Shown: positions 46,071 to 56,262, counted from the stretch's first letter. The stretch: DNA of 64,000 bases from Pycnococcus provasolii (GCA_938743325.2 OW568864.1:124001-188000), one strand, 5' to 3'. Numbers and translations are program-made. The notes: a model not told the origin generated them from the letters alone.

Positions 46071-47903
46071 ATGCGCTCTTTCCGGTCTAACTCCTCGTGC
46101 TTAGGTGCGGCTCTGGGTGCCTCTGCGGTCCATTCCTCACGTCGTACCTTTACTGGCTATAAGTGTATGCTAAAAACAGGCTCGCGTATACGGTTATTCA
46201 CCCACGCTACGTCCGTGTCGTCGCGACTCTCGCCTTTTGTGTCGTGTTTGTCTCAACGCATCTACAACGCCTCTACTCTCAGGACTCCTTCACAGACAAC
46301 TACAACTACAACACAGCCTCCCAGCGTTCGAACGATGGCGGCAGCATCCAACCTCAACGACGGCGACCGAACCACCACAGACCGCAAGCGCGCGTTCGTC
46401 AAGTACCTCGAAGAAACGGGCGCCATGGCTGCGCTCGTGGGATCGCTCGAAAAACTCTACGAGGAAGGAAAGGAACCGCTGGCGGCTATCAGCTACCTCA
46501 AAGAAAGCATCGTGCCGCCGCCAGCCATTCTCAAGGTGACTGGGCGGCAAATCTTCGACAGCCGAGGAAACCCGACGGTGGAGTGCGACGTCACGACGCA
46601 CAAGGGAACCTTCCGCGCCGCGGTGCCGAGCGGAGCGTCGACGGGAATCTACGAGGCGGTGGAGCTGCGGGATAATGACACGGCACCCGACGACTACTTG
46701 GGCAAGGGTGTTCTACAGGCGGTCTCGCACGTGAATGGGGAAATTGCCACCCTGCTCGTTGGAAAGGACCCGACCGACCAGAAGGCTATCGACGACGCGA
46801 TGATCGCGCTCGACGGCACGGAAAACAAGGGTCGACTCGGCGCGAACGCCATCCTTGCCGCTAGCATCGCCGTGTGCAAAGCCGGTGCCGCGGAGTCGGG
46901 CGTCCCGCTTTGGCGCCACATCGGAAAGCTTGCGAACAACGACACGTTCGTGCTCCCCGTGCCTGCGTTCAACATCATCAACGGAGGTAGCCACGCGGGG
47001 AACCGCCTGGCGTTCCAGGAGTACATGATCCTTCCCACTGGAGCGTCGTCTTTCACGGAGGCTATGAAGATGGGAAGCGAGGTGTACCACAAGCTCAAGG
47101 GCATCATCAAGGCAAAGTACGGGCAAGACAGCGTGAATGTGGGCGACGAGGGCGGCTTTGCGCCGAGCTTGGAGAACAACGAGGAAGGCCTGAAGCTGAT
47201 TGTGGAGGCGATTGAAGTGGCGGGCTACACTGGCAAGGTGAAAATTGGCATGGACGTCGCCGCATCCGAGTTCCTCGTGCCTGCGGCGGAGGGCGAGGAT
47301 CCGCCCACATATAAGTACGACCTCGACTTCAAGGCGCCGGAGGGCGCAGCGAAGGACGAGAAGCTCGCTGCGATGCCGGGCGACGAGCTGCGCGCTCTCT
47401 ACGCGTCGTTTGTGCAGAACTACCCCGTCATCTCCATCGAGGATCCGTTCGATCAGGACGACGCGGAAAATACTACCGCTCTGACGGCGGACGGCCTCTG
47501 CCAGATCGTCGGCGACGACCTGCTCGTGACCAACCCGAAGCGCGTGCAGCGCGCGATTGACGGGAAGTGGTGCAACGCGCTGCTGCTGAAGGTGAACCAG
47601 ATCGGATCCGTTTCGGAGGCGATCGAGGCGGTGGGCATGTCAAAAAACGCGGGATGGGGCGTGATGACGAGCCACCGCTCAGGGGAGACGGAGGACAGCT
47701 TCATCGCGGATCTCGCCGTCGGTCTCGCGACAGGTCAGATCAAGACGGGCGCGCCGTGCCGCAGCGAGCGCCTTTCGAAGTACAACCAGCTTCTGCGCAT
47801 CGAGGAGGAGATGGGTAAGGAGGCTGTTTACGCGGGCGAGTCGCAGTACCGTCACATATCGTGGACGCCTTACGGCACGAACGCGACGAAGAAAACCTTG
47901 TAA
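46071..47903 (+). CDS. ENO: Enolase with long N-terminal extension
   Basis: 610 residues from ATG 46071; a second ATG at 46335 would remove 88 residues. The core has all enolase hallmarks: [30 protein letters not shown], the magnesium ligands in [14 protein letters not shown] and GDDLLVTNP, and the catalytic Lys507 in LLLKVNQIG. It converts 2-phosphoglycerate to phosphoenolpyruvate. The first 88 residues are Ser/Arg/Thr-rich and free of acidic residues, like an organelle transit peptide. Residues about 105-150 ([24 protein letters not shown]) resemble the helical dimerisation unit of AMY-1/DPY30 proteins, found at the N-terminus of some protist enolases. Two start sites could give plastid/mitochondrial and cytosolic (or ciliary) forms. 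Confidence 0.93.
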   Translation: MRSFRSNSSCLGAALGASAVHSSRRTFTGYKCMLKTGSRIRLFTHATSVSSRLSPFVSCLSQRIYNASTLRTPSQTTTTTTQPPSVRTMAAASNLNDGDRTTTDRKRAFVKYLEETGAMAALVGSLEKLYEEGKEPLAAISYLKESIVPPPAILKVTGRQIFDSRGNPTVECDVTTHKGTFRAAVPSGASTGIYEAVELRDNDTAPDDYLGKGVLQAVSHVNGEIATLLVGKDPTDQKAIDDAMIALDGTENKGRLGANAILAASIAVCKAGAAESGVPLWRHIGKLANNDTFVLPVPAFNIINGGSHAGNRLAFQEYMILPTGASSFTEAMKMGSEVYHKLKGIIKAKYGQDSVNVGDEGGFAPSLENNEEGLKLIVEAIEVAGYTGKVKIGMDVAASEFLVPAAEGEDPPTYKYDLDFKAPEGAAKDEKLAAMPGDELRALYASFVQNYPVISIEDPFDQDDAENTTALTADGLCQIVGDDLLVTNPKRVQRAIDGKWCNALLLKVNQIGSVSEAIEAVGMSKNAGWGVMTSHRSGETEDSFIADLAVGLATGQIKTGAPCRSERLSKYNQLLRIEEEMGKEAVYAGESQYRHISWTPYGTNATKKTL

Positions 47904-47947
47904 AAATCCAAAAATTGCCCAACTTATTGGTAAAAGTCCGCAACTTC

Positions 47948-48154
47948 TTATAGCGCATCCTTTTGGTCCAAAGCCACCATGGCGGCAATGCTGCGCCATG
48001 GCTTCCACGCGCAAGTCTTCTCGTCAAGCTTCGCGCACACCGCGCGCTCGCCCTCCGCCTTTTTGATGTCGTATTGTTTCGCGAAGTCGTCGCCGAGCAC
48101 GAACTTACGCAGAATACTGTCCGTGTATGTTGGCTGACGCGCGGTACGCGAGAC
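47948..48154 (-). pseudogene. Orphan 3' coding end, HhH-GPD DNA-glycosylase-like
   Basis: The frame has no ATG and ends at a stop on 47948-47950. It reads TDSILRKFVLGDDF, then KKAEGERAVCAKLDEK and WKPWRSIAAMVAL. The last part resembles WRPYRSVAA near the end of AlkA-type HhH-GPD glycosylases; the match is short and the assignment tentative. AG acceptors lie just upstream (near 48132), but no partner exon was found before the gene on the other strand begins. Confidence 0.35.
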
Positions 48155-48331
48155 TTACAAGTTGATGGGAACGTGCGGGGGAACAGGTGGCAGTTTTGCA
48201 TTACTATCGTAGACTATCGTAAGATTCTCTGGATTCGGGGTCACAAACAAAGGAAAGGACCTCTCCCGTCCCCTAATAACTTAACCAACCAACTGGACCC
48301 CTTTTTCCCATTTCTCATAGACTATCGATCC

Positions 48332-49312
48332 ATGGAGCCAGAAGAAGAAGACTTGTTTGAGGAGGATGCGTCGTCGTCGTCGTCGGCGGCGGCGTCTCCG
48401 TCGGCAGCCTCTGCTCGTCAGCGGCGACCGTGGGGTCCGAAGTGGGACGGCACGCAGTCAGTCGGCGTGGAGCAGGCTGCCGTGGCAACTGCTGCGGTGA
48501 GATGGTTCGTCGTCTGGCTCGCGTTGACGGTCGTGCTCACCTATGTGTTTGAGAAAGTCTTGGGTCGTGGCGCAAGAAAGGCGTCGTCGCCGTGGCTCAC
48601 CGTACGTTCACTTCATAAGGCCAGACTTGCAGCCGCCGTCGCCTTCACCGCGAGCGCCGTGTACGCGCTGACAACAAGCGTCGTGCCAAGCGATGGCTCA
48701 CGCACCACCACCAACGCCTTGAGCACTTTGCACGCCACGTGTGCAGACGCTTGGTCGTCTCGATACGCATCGCCTCGTGCCCAAGGACCGCCACCATCTG
48801 CGTTGCATGCATACGGCTTGGACGAATCTGCTGCTGCCGCCCTGTCGCTGTGGCTCGGATACTTGCAAGCTGAGCTGACCGTCGCCTTCGTGCTCGACGA
48901 GGGCGTCACTGCTTTCCAAAATATGCGCGACTTCGCGACGCTCCTTACACTCTGCTTCACAACGCTCACAGGTCGTGCAGGCGCCTTAGCTATTTATACG
49001 TGTATTTGCCGCGCCTTGCTGCGACCTCTCGAGGATGGCGCAAGACACGCGCACTTTGCTTTTCGACTCTCGACCGGCGCCGCAAATGCACTTCAGAAAA
49101 TCGCGCACGTCGCGGTGGGAATACGCGGGTCGATCTTCGTCGCGCTGCTTGTGCAGTGGATGATAGCTTACACCAGCGGGCGTGCCGGCAAGCCAGCGCC
49201 AAATACTGCGCCGAAGAGCGAGGCGTCGCACATACCGGAGCTAAGTCTTGCGGTGCTCACGGTGTCCGACCTCGTTCAGACGGCAGTGGACATGCTGTCG
49301 CTTAAGCTCTAA
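48332..49312 (+). CDS. Multi-pass membrane protein of unknown function
   Basis: 326 residues from ATG 48332; the frame upstream opens only at TTG and lacks support. An acidic, poly-Ser/Ala N-terminus (about 40 residues) is followed by four or five hydrophobic helices (VRWFVVWLALTVVLTYVF, AAAVAFTASAVYALTT, LSLWLGYLQAELTVAFVL, LLTLCFTTLTGRAGALAIY, IFVALLVQWMIAYTSG). The helix spacing recalls TLC-type membrane proteins, but their His motif is not evident, so I do not assign it. TGTAA lies 5 nt past the stop. Confidence 0.65.
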   Translation: MEPEEEDLFEEDASSSSSAAASPSAASARQRRPWGPKWDGTQSVGVEQAAVATAAVRWFVVWLALTVVLTYVFEKVLGRGARKASSPWLTVRSLHKARLAAAVAFTASAVYALTTSVVPSDGSRTTTNALSTLHATCADAWSSRYASPRAQGPPPSALHAYGLDESAAAALSLWLGYLQAELTVAFVLDEGVTAFQNMRDFATLLTLCFTTLTGRAGALAIYTCICRALLRPLEDGARHAHFAFRLSTGAANALQKIAHVAVGIRGSIFVALLVQWMIAYTSGRAGKPAPNTAPKSEASHIPELSLAVLTVSDLVQTAVDMLSLKL

Positions 49313-49389
49313 GGTTTGTAATTTTTAGCCAGTGTAAGTCAAATTAATTATTTCTGTTGCTACATAAATATACTAAATTATTCAAAAAT

Positions 49390-52300
49390 TTAAGCCACCA
49401 AGCGAATCGCCTGCGTGGCTTGCCGAACAGCCTCGCTAAGCTTGACATCCTGCGCCGGCTCCTGCAGAAGCGACTTCGAGTCGCGCGCGGTCTGCCGGAT
49501 GCTATCAACTTGCTGCTGCACAAGCTTCGACGGGTACACGGTGCTATCGCCGTCGTTGCCCATCACCATCGAAACTGTCTCCTTCTTCTTCTCCGCAACC
49601 TGGGCACTATTCTGACGACGTTCACGCTCCTTGTCGCGGAACAGCGACTCCGCCTTCGACATGGACTTCTCCTTTCGCTCGCGCGTCTTTTCGACGCGTT
49701 GTATGAATTCCTTCGCCGCCTGTGTCGCACCGGTATCCGTAGCCAACCGAAGATTCGCAGCTTTCGCGCGCATCGCGTCCATCGCCTTCGATCCCATCGC
49801 CTTGTTTGCGTCCACCTTCTTCGACGTCTGCGCTGACGCACGGCCTGTCGCGGTGGCTGCGCGCAATCGACTTTCCATCTCTGCCGTTGCCACGCTCTCC
49901 ACCATCACACCTAGGCTCTCCGCCTCCTCGCGAAGCGTCTCAAGAGGATTGTTCGTGTCGGAGGGAGAGGAGTCGCTCTCGGCTTCAGAATCATCGGACA
50001 CGTCAGTCGGCATCTTGGCCGACGCCACCGTTGCAGACGTCGTCATCGCCCAGGCGGGTGCAAATCGGTCAATCGCCTTACGGAAGTACGTCAGCAGGTA
50101 CTTTCGGGTCTTCAGAAAGCGCCACCCGCCGATGTAGTCGAGGTCCACCTCACGAACGAGGATCGCCGCAACCTTTTCCCATGGCATCGCGCGAAGCCTG
50201 CGCACAATCTCACCCTCCTCGCTCCACTCGTACGTCGCTCGAATCTTTGTCAGCTGGCCCTCCACAACGCGATCAATCATACTTTCAAGAGACGACACGC
50301 TCGGCTCAACCTTTTTGATCGAAAGACTGGGGAATGTCAACTGCGGAAGATGTGGCACCTGGCGCAGGTCGAACGCCACGATCCGAATGCCCTGGTCCGG
50401 CGACGTCGCGCCGAGACATGAGTACTTGGATGCCGCCTTGGCCTGCGCGTTGGTGGAGTTAGAGGAAGTATCTGCTGGCGATCCACTGCCCTTGTGCGAG
50501 CTCTTCTTGTGTCGACTCGCCTTCTCCGTCGGTTGGTCCTTGCCAGCAAGCATGTCCTTCGTGCAGCGACCAATGTAGAACTTTGAATAGGCGACGTACA
50601 GCGTGTTTCCTACTTGAAGCAGCGTTGGGTAGTGGATGCGTACGCCCATCTCAATTTCCGACTCAAGAGAGGCAACAACGCGCCAAGTTTCGCCATTATC
50701 GGGGGATAGCGCAAGGCTCATGTATGTGCGGCAGCCGCGGCAAGTGGGAGCGCGGCGGTGGTTGTTGAATGCCATGGCGAGCATTCCACCGCCAAACTCA
50801 GTCGCACCCTCGAGCCGAAGAATGTGAGATTTCGTATTTGGATTCACGATTTTCGTCGCGTACGCGGCACCCCATGTCTGCCCACCGTCCGTCGAGTCTG
50901 CTCGAAATAGGCAGCTTGTTCCCGACCGCATCCAGAGCGATATCTTCCCTGCATCGGCGTAGTGGTCGGTCTTCATGCCGATGGGCACGTGGGACGGATT
51001 CATGTCCGTCAACGACCCCTCGATGAGCGTGGCGCGCGGATCCGTAACCGAACCTCGCGCCTCCCACGTCTTGCCGCCGTCGCGGGACACAGCCACGCCG
51101 CTGCTCGTGTACTCGCGCGGCGACATGTATGCCTGCGCGGTTGTGGCAGCGACAGACCCGGTATCGCTCGCGTCGAGGCCACCGGCGGCGTCGGCGTCCG
51201 CGAACACCTTCGGAACGAAGTCATCCTCTGACTCGGCGGGTGCGGCATTCGCCGCCATCGTCGCGTTCAGCGCGCAATTCGAGTTGATGCCCACGCTCTG
51301 CTCGCGCCAAAAGGGCAGTACCCACTCTTTGGTGCGCTTTGAGACGATCAGGCGATTTGCGATCACCTTTGGGATATCCACACCCTCCGACTGCGCGAGC
51401 ACAACGTCTGGTGCGCTCCACACGTTGTGCTTACAGCCGGCTTGTCGCGTCGGAGTTGTAACCGCCTGGCAGCGGATCGCCTTCAGGTCGCCACCTGGCT
51501 CCCACGTCGGCGGCACCGTGTTTCTCACGCACTTCGTCGACTCGGCGAAGAAGAGCCACAGCTTGCCCGTGTTCGCATCGAAGTGCAGTACTGGCGCCCA
51601 CACAGGCCCTGTGTTGCGTGTTGGCACGGTCAGCGCCTTTGACCACGTGGATCCGCCGTCGTGCGACATGCTCCACATGATGCTCTGCTCAGCCAGACCC
51701 TCGACGGCGAATTTTGGCTCCTCTTTCTCGTCAACGGGCGCAGATGGCGCCGCCTGCCACGCGGCAACAATCACAGTGCCGGTGCCATTCTCACCAGCCA
51801 TCTTCTCGAGCATGGACATGTGCGAGTACTTCACCTTGTCGTCGAAGCTAAAGAGGCGCGTCGAGACTGTGCTGTTGAGAAGCACTGGCTTCGTGAACGT
51901 TCCGGCAATCGGGTCCATCATTTCCCTGCTCATGAGCATGTGGCACTCTCCCACCGGCTCCCGCGGCTTGCTGTTGCCGCCGGTAGAGGCTGACGTGGTG
52001 GAGGACGCCGCGGGCGGCGACGGTGGCGAAGCAGTCTTTCGCGACGGCGGATGTAATCTCGGCGGCGGTGACGGCGGCCTTGCCCTGGGTGTTGGCGGCG
52101 GTGCGAGAAGCTTCTCCTCTGTGGTTGCCATCGTGCTTTGCAACGGAAAGTCGCCGAGAGGCGGGGCACGAAGGGGTGGTGGCGACGACGCCTTGCGCGG
52201 CGACGGCCTGCTTTTCGCGGGCTGCGCACTGCTGCCGATGTTCGTCGCTGCGGCGACAGGCTCTCTGAGTATGCGCTCGCGCGCTCGCGGCACCGTCACG

Positions 52301-52545
52301 GCTGACGAGGCGAAGTGCCCGTCCTCCTCCTCCGAGTCCAACCCGCCGTCCTCCTCAATCTTCCACCTGTCCGCCATGGAGGATGGCCTTGACGCCCATA
52401 CAACGAGCACGGTGGCGAGCACGACGAGCACGCTCCTCCAGAAGTTGATGGAGCGCGTGCGCATCCATCCTTGCACGCCCCGCTGTGCGATGGGAAGCGG
52501 CAAGGGAGTTGGGCCCACAGGGGGCGGGCGCAGCGGGCTGCGCAT
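49390..52545 (-). CDS. Type II membrane sialidase-like (Asp-box) protein
   Basis: 1,051 residues. One hydrophobic anchor near residues 35-50 (FWRSVLVVLATVLVVWA), then about 150 residues of Pro/Ser-rich stem. The catalytic-type region (about 200-700) has four Asp-box motifs: SHDGGSTW, SRDGGKTW, STDGGQTW and SPDNGETW, each on a beta-propeller turn, as in the BNR sialidase superfamily. YPTLLQVGNTLYVAYSKF is the usual late strand. Sialidase-superfamily folds also hydrolyse or bind other sugars, so sialic acid specificity is not implied. The last 250 residues are a charged, Lys/Arg/Glu-rich coiled coil, unusual for this family. Several N-glycosylation sequons support a lumenal location. Confidence 0.75.
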   Translation of the reverse strand: MRSPLRPPPVGPTPLPLPIAQRGVQGWMRTRSINFWRSVLVVLATVLVVWASRPSSMADRWKIEEDGGLDSEEEDGHFASSAVTVPRARERILREPVAAATNIGSSAQPAKSRPSPRKASSPPPLRAPPLGDFPLQSTMATTEEKLLAPPPTPRARPPSPPPRLHPPSRKTASPPSPPAASSTTSASTGGNSKPREPVGECHMLMSREMMDPIAGTFTKPVLLNSTVSTRLFSFDDKVKYSHMSMLEKMAGENGTGTVIVAAWQAAPSAPVDEKEEPKFAVEGLAEQSIMWSMSHDGGSTWSKALTVPTRNTGPVWAPVLHFDANTGKLWLFFAESTKCVRNTVPPTWEPGGDLKAIRCQAVTTPTRQAGCKHNVWSAPDVVLAQSEGVDIPKVIANRLIVSKRTKEWVLPFWREQSVGINSNCALNATMAANAAPAESEDDFVPKVFADADAAGGLDASDTGSVAATTAQAYMSPREYTSSGVAVSRDGGKTWEARGSVTDPRATLIEGSLTDMNPSHVPIGMKTDHYADAGKISLWMRSGTSCLFRADSTDGGQTWGAAYATKIVNPNTKSHILRLEGATEFGGGMLAMAFNNHRRAPTCRGCRTYMSLALSPDNGETWRVVASLESEIEMGVRIHYPTLLQVGNTLYVAYSKFYIGRCTKDMLAGKDQPTEKASRHKKSSHKGSGSPADTSSNSTNAQAKAASKYSCLGATSPDQGIRIVAFDLRQVPHLPQLTFPSLSIKKVEPSVSSLESMIDRVVEGQLTKIRATYEWSEEGEIVRRLRAMPWEKVAAILVREVDLDYIGGWRFLKTRKYLLTYFRKAIDRFAPAWAMTTSATVASAKMPTDVSDDSEAESDSSPSDTNNPLETLREEAESLGVMVESVATAEMESRLRAATATGRASAQTSKKVDANKAMGSKAMDAMRAKAANLRLATDTGATQAAKEFIQRVEKTRERKEKSMSKAESLFRDKERERRQNSAQVAEKKKETVSMVMGNDGDSTVYPSKLVQQQVDSIRQTARDSKSLLQEPAQDVKLSEAVRQATQAIRLVA

Positions 52546-53656
52546 ATAAGTTGACTACTACTTTATCCCCTATGATAGGCGGCCGCACCACACCAACCAC
52601 ACCACTATTAAAAACGGCAACAAGCACCACAGTAAGCACAAGCACAGCACACCAACTCTTTTTTAAAACACGGGATGAAGTTTAAAAGAGGAATTGGGAA
52701 ATACAAATATTTAATGTCCGTCTTCCCGAGGTCAATGCAACACCTTGCCCCTTGCTTGGGAACCCCAATCCAAGGCTTGGGACACTTGAAAAGAAGGCCA
52801 CGTGGGGATCGCGATAACATAACACACAACACACAACACACAACACACAACACACAACACACACAACACACAGTACCCGTACGGTAGTAATTTTTAAGTT
52901 TAGGACGAGCTCCATAATCCATGCGTGAAGAAACAGCGTGAACTTGAACTTGAACGTGTTCCACCAACGTTGCCAACGGATCTCTCTGACATCTGAGTGG
53001 GTCCTTCCTAGAGGACGTCATCGATCCCGCTTCAGCCTCACTATTGATCACGTCTTCGATCACGTCGTCGATGTCTTTTTCACGAATTCTTTTGACGGTT
53101 TGGCTTTCCTTCTTGGTTTTGGTTTGGGGCGGGAACTCTGCGGCAACTGGCAGACTGTACCACCTCTTTCATTATTCACCCAACGGGCAACGGCTTCCAG
53201 CGACTTTCCTTGATTCCTTCGTCGACTTCCAACGGCTTTCACTCATTCATCCTGAGGGTGGTATGATAGTACTTCCTAGGAGTGTGTGGTAGGCTTGTTG
53301 GCACGGTTTCGGTTTACGGCTGACGTGTCCAGACTTCAGCTGACAAGTCTCTCCTATGAGTACCGCCGCATTAATAATATCTGGCGTGTGCACGTGTCGA
53401 GTGCAAGCCACTGCCCGGCGGACCGATACCCGATACCGATATCGACGGCGCGGCTGCGCGGCTGCTCGCGGCGGCTGCGCTCGCGGCAGCCGCGCGGCCG
53501 GCAAGCCGCGCGGTGCACCGTTGCAACGGCAGGGCGCGTCGGTTCGCGGTGCAACGCTTGCGACAACACGGGAGTGCCGGTGGACGTGGATGGTGCCGCC
53601 CGAGCCTGAGATCATTATAAAATTCTGTTACACGATACAGCTACGCCTTTTGTGCC
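52546..53656. other. Intergenic, about 1.1 kb
   Basis: It has an ACACA microsatellite (52821-52872) and a GCGGCTGCG-rich stretch (53440-53520). A minus-strand frame at about 52905-53195 (KRIREKDIDDVIEDV...) has protein-like composition but a stop separates it from the only upstream ATG, so it may be an exon or chance. Confidence 0.4.
52821..52872 (+). repeat. ACACA microsatellite
   Basis: Tandem CACAA/ACACA units with minor length changes, in a non-coding stretch. Confidence 0.9.
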
Positions 53657-54577
53657 TCAAGAGCTAGGCTCAAGGCGCGTAGTACACGGCACCTTTTGGT
53701 CGAGAACGACAGTCTTGGTGGCACCCCACGATTCGCCGTGTGTCGGCTGGGCGACTATGGCGTCCATCACGTCCAGCGACGCCTGGTCAGCAACCTCACC
53801 AAACTGCACGAACGCGTGGTTCCACTCAGGGTGGTCGGAAACGCACAGCATGAAGTCGGGACCACCGTTGATAGCTGCTACGCTCCCACGCTTCAGCGGT
53901 GGAATGGGACAGCCGCTCACAGAAGCCTCCACCTTGCCCGCTCGCAGTGTGCCCAGACGACCTTGCACAAGCCCGTACGGCGGACCTGGGCCACCGTAGT
54001 TGTCAATAGCACCCGGAAGCGGCTTGGGTTCTGCGCGGTAAATTTCGCACGTCGGAGGACCTCGAGCTGCGCCGTCCCACAAGCTTGCGACGGCAGCGGG
54101 CGCGACACCGGGGTACAGTCGTATGCGAATTTCACGTGCATCGCCATTCAAACGCACGCCGATGGTGAGCTCGCCCGAACCCTTGCCGTCGAAGCGGCAC
54201 GACGTGCCCTTCGTCGCCCCTGCTTGCGCGCTGTTGGGGCCACAAGCCCTGCACGACAGCGCGCACGACGAAAGCATGAAACCTGGGTTGTTCTCGCACT
54301 CACCGCCGCGCGCCCACGATGCGCAGTTCTGGTCGCGATCCAAGCACGGGCCTTCGGACGACGCTGCGGGGCTCGCACTTGCCCGACTTGTCGTTGCGGA
54401 GCCTGCGCCTGCACGCTCCGCGTAGCCCACGAACGCGTCGCTGCGGTCCACGCCTTCCAGGGACCGACCTGCGGACGCCGACGCACGGGCATTAGCGAAG
54501 TGGCAGGAGACATCCGAGAGCGCCACCACTATGAACCACCCCAACCACACGGCGACACGCGACACGCGACACGGCAT
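53657..54577 (-). CDS. Secreted ShKT-domain / cyclophilin-like protein
   Basis: 306 residues. A signal peptide or N-terminal anchor (VAVWLGWFIVVALSDVSC) is followed by a Ser/Ala linker and a ShKT domain at 78-112 with six cysteines (C78, C85, C94, C105, C109, C112) in the expected spacing. Residues about 135-295 have the cyclophilin-type prolyl isomerase pattern (ELTIGVRL, GPDFMLCVSDHPEWNHAFVQFGEV), but the PPIase active-site FHR motif is not seen, so catalysis is doubtful. ShKT modules occur beside prolyl hydroxylases and peptidases in secreted algal proteins. A folding or matrix role in the secretory pathway is inferred. Confidence 0.72.
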   Translation of the reverse strand: MPCRVSRVAVWLGWFIVVALSDVSCHFANARASASAGRSLEGVDRSDAFVGYAERAGAGSATTSRASASPAASSEGPCLDRDQNCASWARGGECENNPGFMLSSCALSCRACGPNSAQAGATKGTSCRFDGKGSGELTIGVRLNGDAREIRIRLYPGVAPAAVASLWDGAARGPPTCEIYRAEPKPLPGAIDNYGGPGPPYGLVQGRLGTLRAGKVEASVSGCPIPPLKRGSVAAINGGPDFMLCVSDHPEWNHAFVQFGEVADQASLDVMDAIVAQPTHGESWGATKTVVLDQKVPCTTRLEPSS

Positions 54578-55110
54578 GGCGAAGAGAATGCCAGCAGCTT
54601 GAGCACCTTCAGTTCGGTGGTTCCAAGCTTCAGAGCTTTCAAGGGGAACGAAAGCTTACAGGAGACGAACTGACCATCCTAAAGAACGGAAAGTTAAGTC
54701 GAACATCGCCCATCGGCCATCGCCCGCCATCGGTTTGTGAATTTGTCGATGGCCATTCCTCTTCTGCCCATCTACAGTAGGTGCTCATACTGTACCATCT
54801 CGAAAATCCTACTTCCTAGTCCTGGTGCGGCGCACCCGCCGCGCCGCGTGCGCCGCCCACCAGCCGGCCAGGCCAGCAGCGCACGGTTCACGGCGCGTGC
54901 GGCGCGACGACGCCTTTTAGGTGTGTAAGGTTATTACGCCAACGAAAGCGCCCTGATCGAGCAATACAACCTTCAAAATCACCTGCGCCATGAACAAAAA
55001 CGCGCAGTGAATGCCACCGGTGAATGGGCTGAATGGTGAAAGTGAGTGGTCTGAATGGACGGCCGTTGGACAAATAAAGTGCAACTTTATTACTGAATGA
55101 GGGATCTCAG
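54578..55110. other. Intergenic, about 530 bp
   Basis: A GC-rich, GCGCC/GGCGC-dense stretch lies at 54826-54912. No gene was recognised. Confidence 0.5.
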
Positions 55111-55703
55111 TCAAGGTGTGGGCACCCACACCTTCTCGAGCAGCCGGAAGGCTGGACCGTACTGTAGGCCAGCTTGGTACATGCCCTCGTACAGCGCCAC
55201 CGCGTCGCGAGGATACCTGTGGCGGTGTGTTTCGTTGTGTGTTGGATTGCGTAGTGGAGAGCAAGGGAGCGATCAGCAAAGCTGTGTCTTGGAGGAACCA
55301 CCCACGTCGAGTTTCAAACGCAAAGTATAGAACGTACCGTGCGGACGCCCTTTGGCAGTCAATGCCGCGTTCGCCGTATTCACGCGCGCGCTGGTCCTCC
55401 ATCTTTTTCACCATCTTCAAGGTTTCCTGAAAGGCATCCATGTCGTCGCCAAGAAGAACTTTCGCAAGCTCCGGGTCCTGATATGAACAAGGTGGGGATT
55501 AGAGGTGTGCAGGGATGGATGTTCGTAAGTCGACGTGAAGTTCCAGCGAACAACGTCGGAGAAGTCAAACTCACCTGCTCAATCATCTGCAGTTTCTCCG
55601 CATCGCGCTTTAGCGCATCCTGGAACGCCTTTGGGTCCTTCGCTGTGCCATCCTTATTGCGCGCAAACGGCCCGTTTGCGCTTTCCTCTTCGTCACCGAA
55701 CAT
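55111..55703 (-). CDS. Three-exon gene for a small acidic helical protein, unassigned
   Basis: Exons 55575-55703, 55338-55477 and 55111-55216 join across GT-AG introns of 97 and 121 nt into 124 residues; the frame is maintained at both joins and ends in a stop at 55111. The start ATG at 55703 (MFGDEEES) is favoured; a frame extension to 55784 would add a basic leader. Features: charged helices DPKAFQDALKRDAEK and FQETLKMVKKMEDQ, then ALYEGMYQAGLQYGPAFRLLEKVW. The YGPAFRLL stretch resembles a dehydratase (hot-dog) motif of polyketide synthases but is too short to assign. Confidence 0.65.
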
Positions 55704-56262
55704 ATGTGTTTGTGTCGAATTCAAAAGTTTTTGAACAAAAGTACAACTTAACGTGCGTGCCGACTGACAGAAGGGCTTAAGCAAGAGGCTGAGGCCGAGG
55801 CGCTCCTTAAGTGCTAGTGCTTTGTAAGCTAAGGCTAAGGTGCAGAGCCGCAGTCAGTTACGAAAACGACTAACAAAGCCACGAAGCCACAAGGCGGGAC
55901 CTTCGAAGCCTCTTGGGGAGAGGAAGATGAACGGAGGGTTAGAATAACGCTCACACATATGGCCTACAGTACTCTCTACCAACCCTCGGACTGATTGAAA
56001 TAAAAATAAAAAGAAAACGCCCCCCCCCCCAAACCCCGAACTCGGTCGGTCTAAGAGTATACACAGAGTATACACGAGGTATACACGACCTGTATACACG
56101 AGGTATACACGAGTTTCCGTCGAGTTTTTCCCGTCGTAGAAGTGGTTGTAGGGGATAGAAGTGGTCCCCCATCACCTTAAGGTTAGGTTGGTACAGTAGA
56201 CTGCAGCCCAGACTCTCTGCAGCCCCCTGGCTGCCTGGGGGGTTGTGTGGATAATATACATA
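55704..56262. other. Intergenic, repeat-rich
   Basis: This upstream side of the three-exon gene has a C run (56020-56030) and four or five GTATACACGA-type direct repeats (56057-56113). No gene seen. Confidence 0.5.

Noticed and set aside
47963-48331. 123-codon N-terminal extension of the membrane protein at 48332
   Set aside because: It opens at TTG, overlaps an antisense coding end and has no targeting or domain features.
52905-53245. Minus-strand basic/acidic frame as a gene
   Set aside because: Composition is protein-like, but a stop and a weak splice pair separate it from the only ATG.
54148-54513. Arg-rich frames overlapping the ShKT-cyclophilin gene
   Set aside because: GC-rich shadow frames of a well-supported gene on the same or opposite strand.
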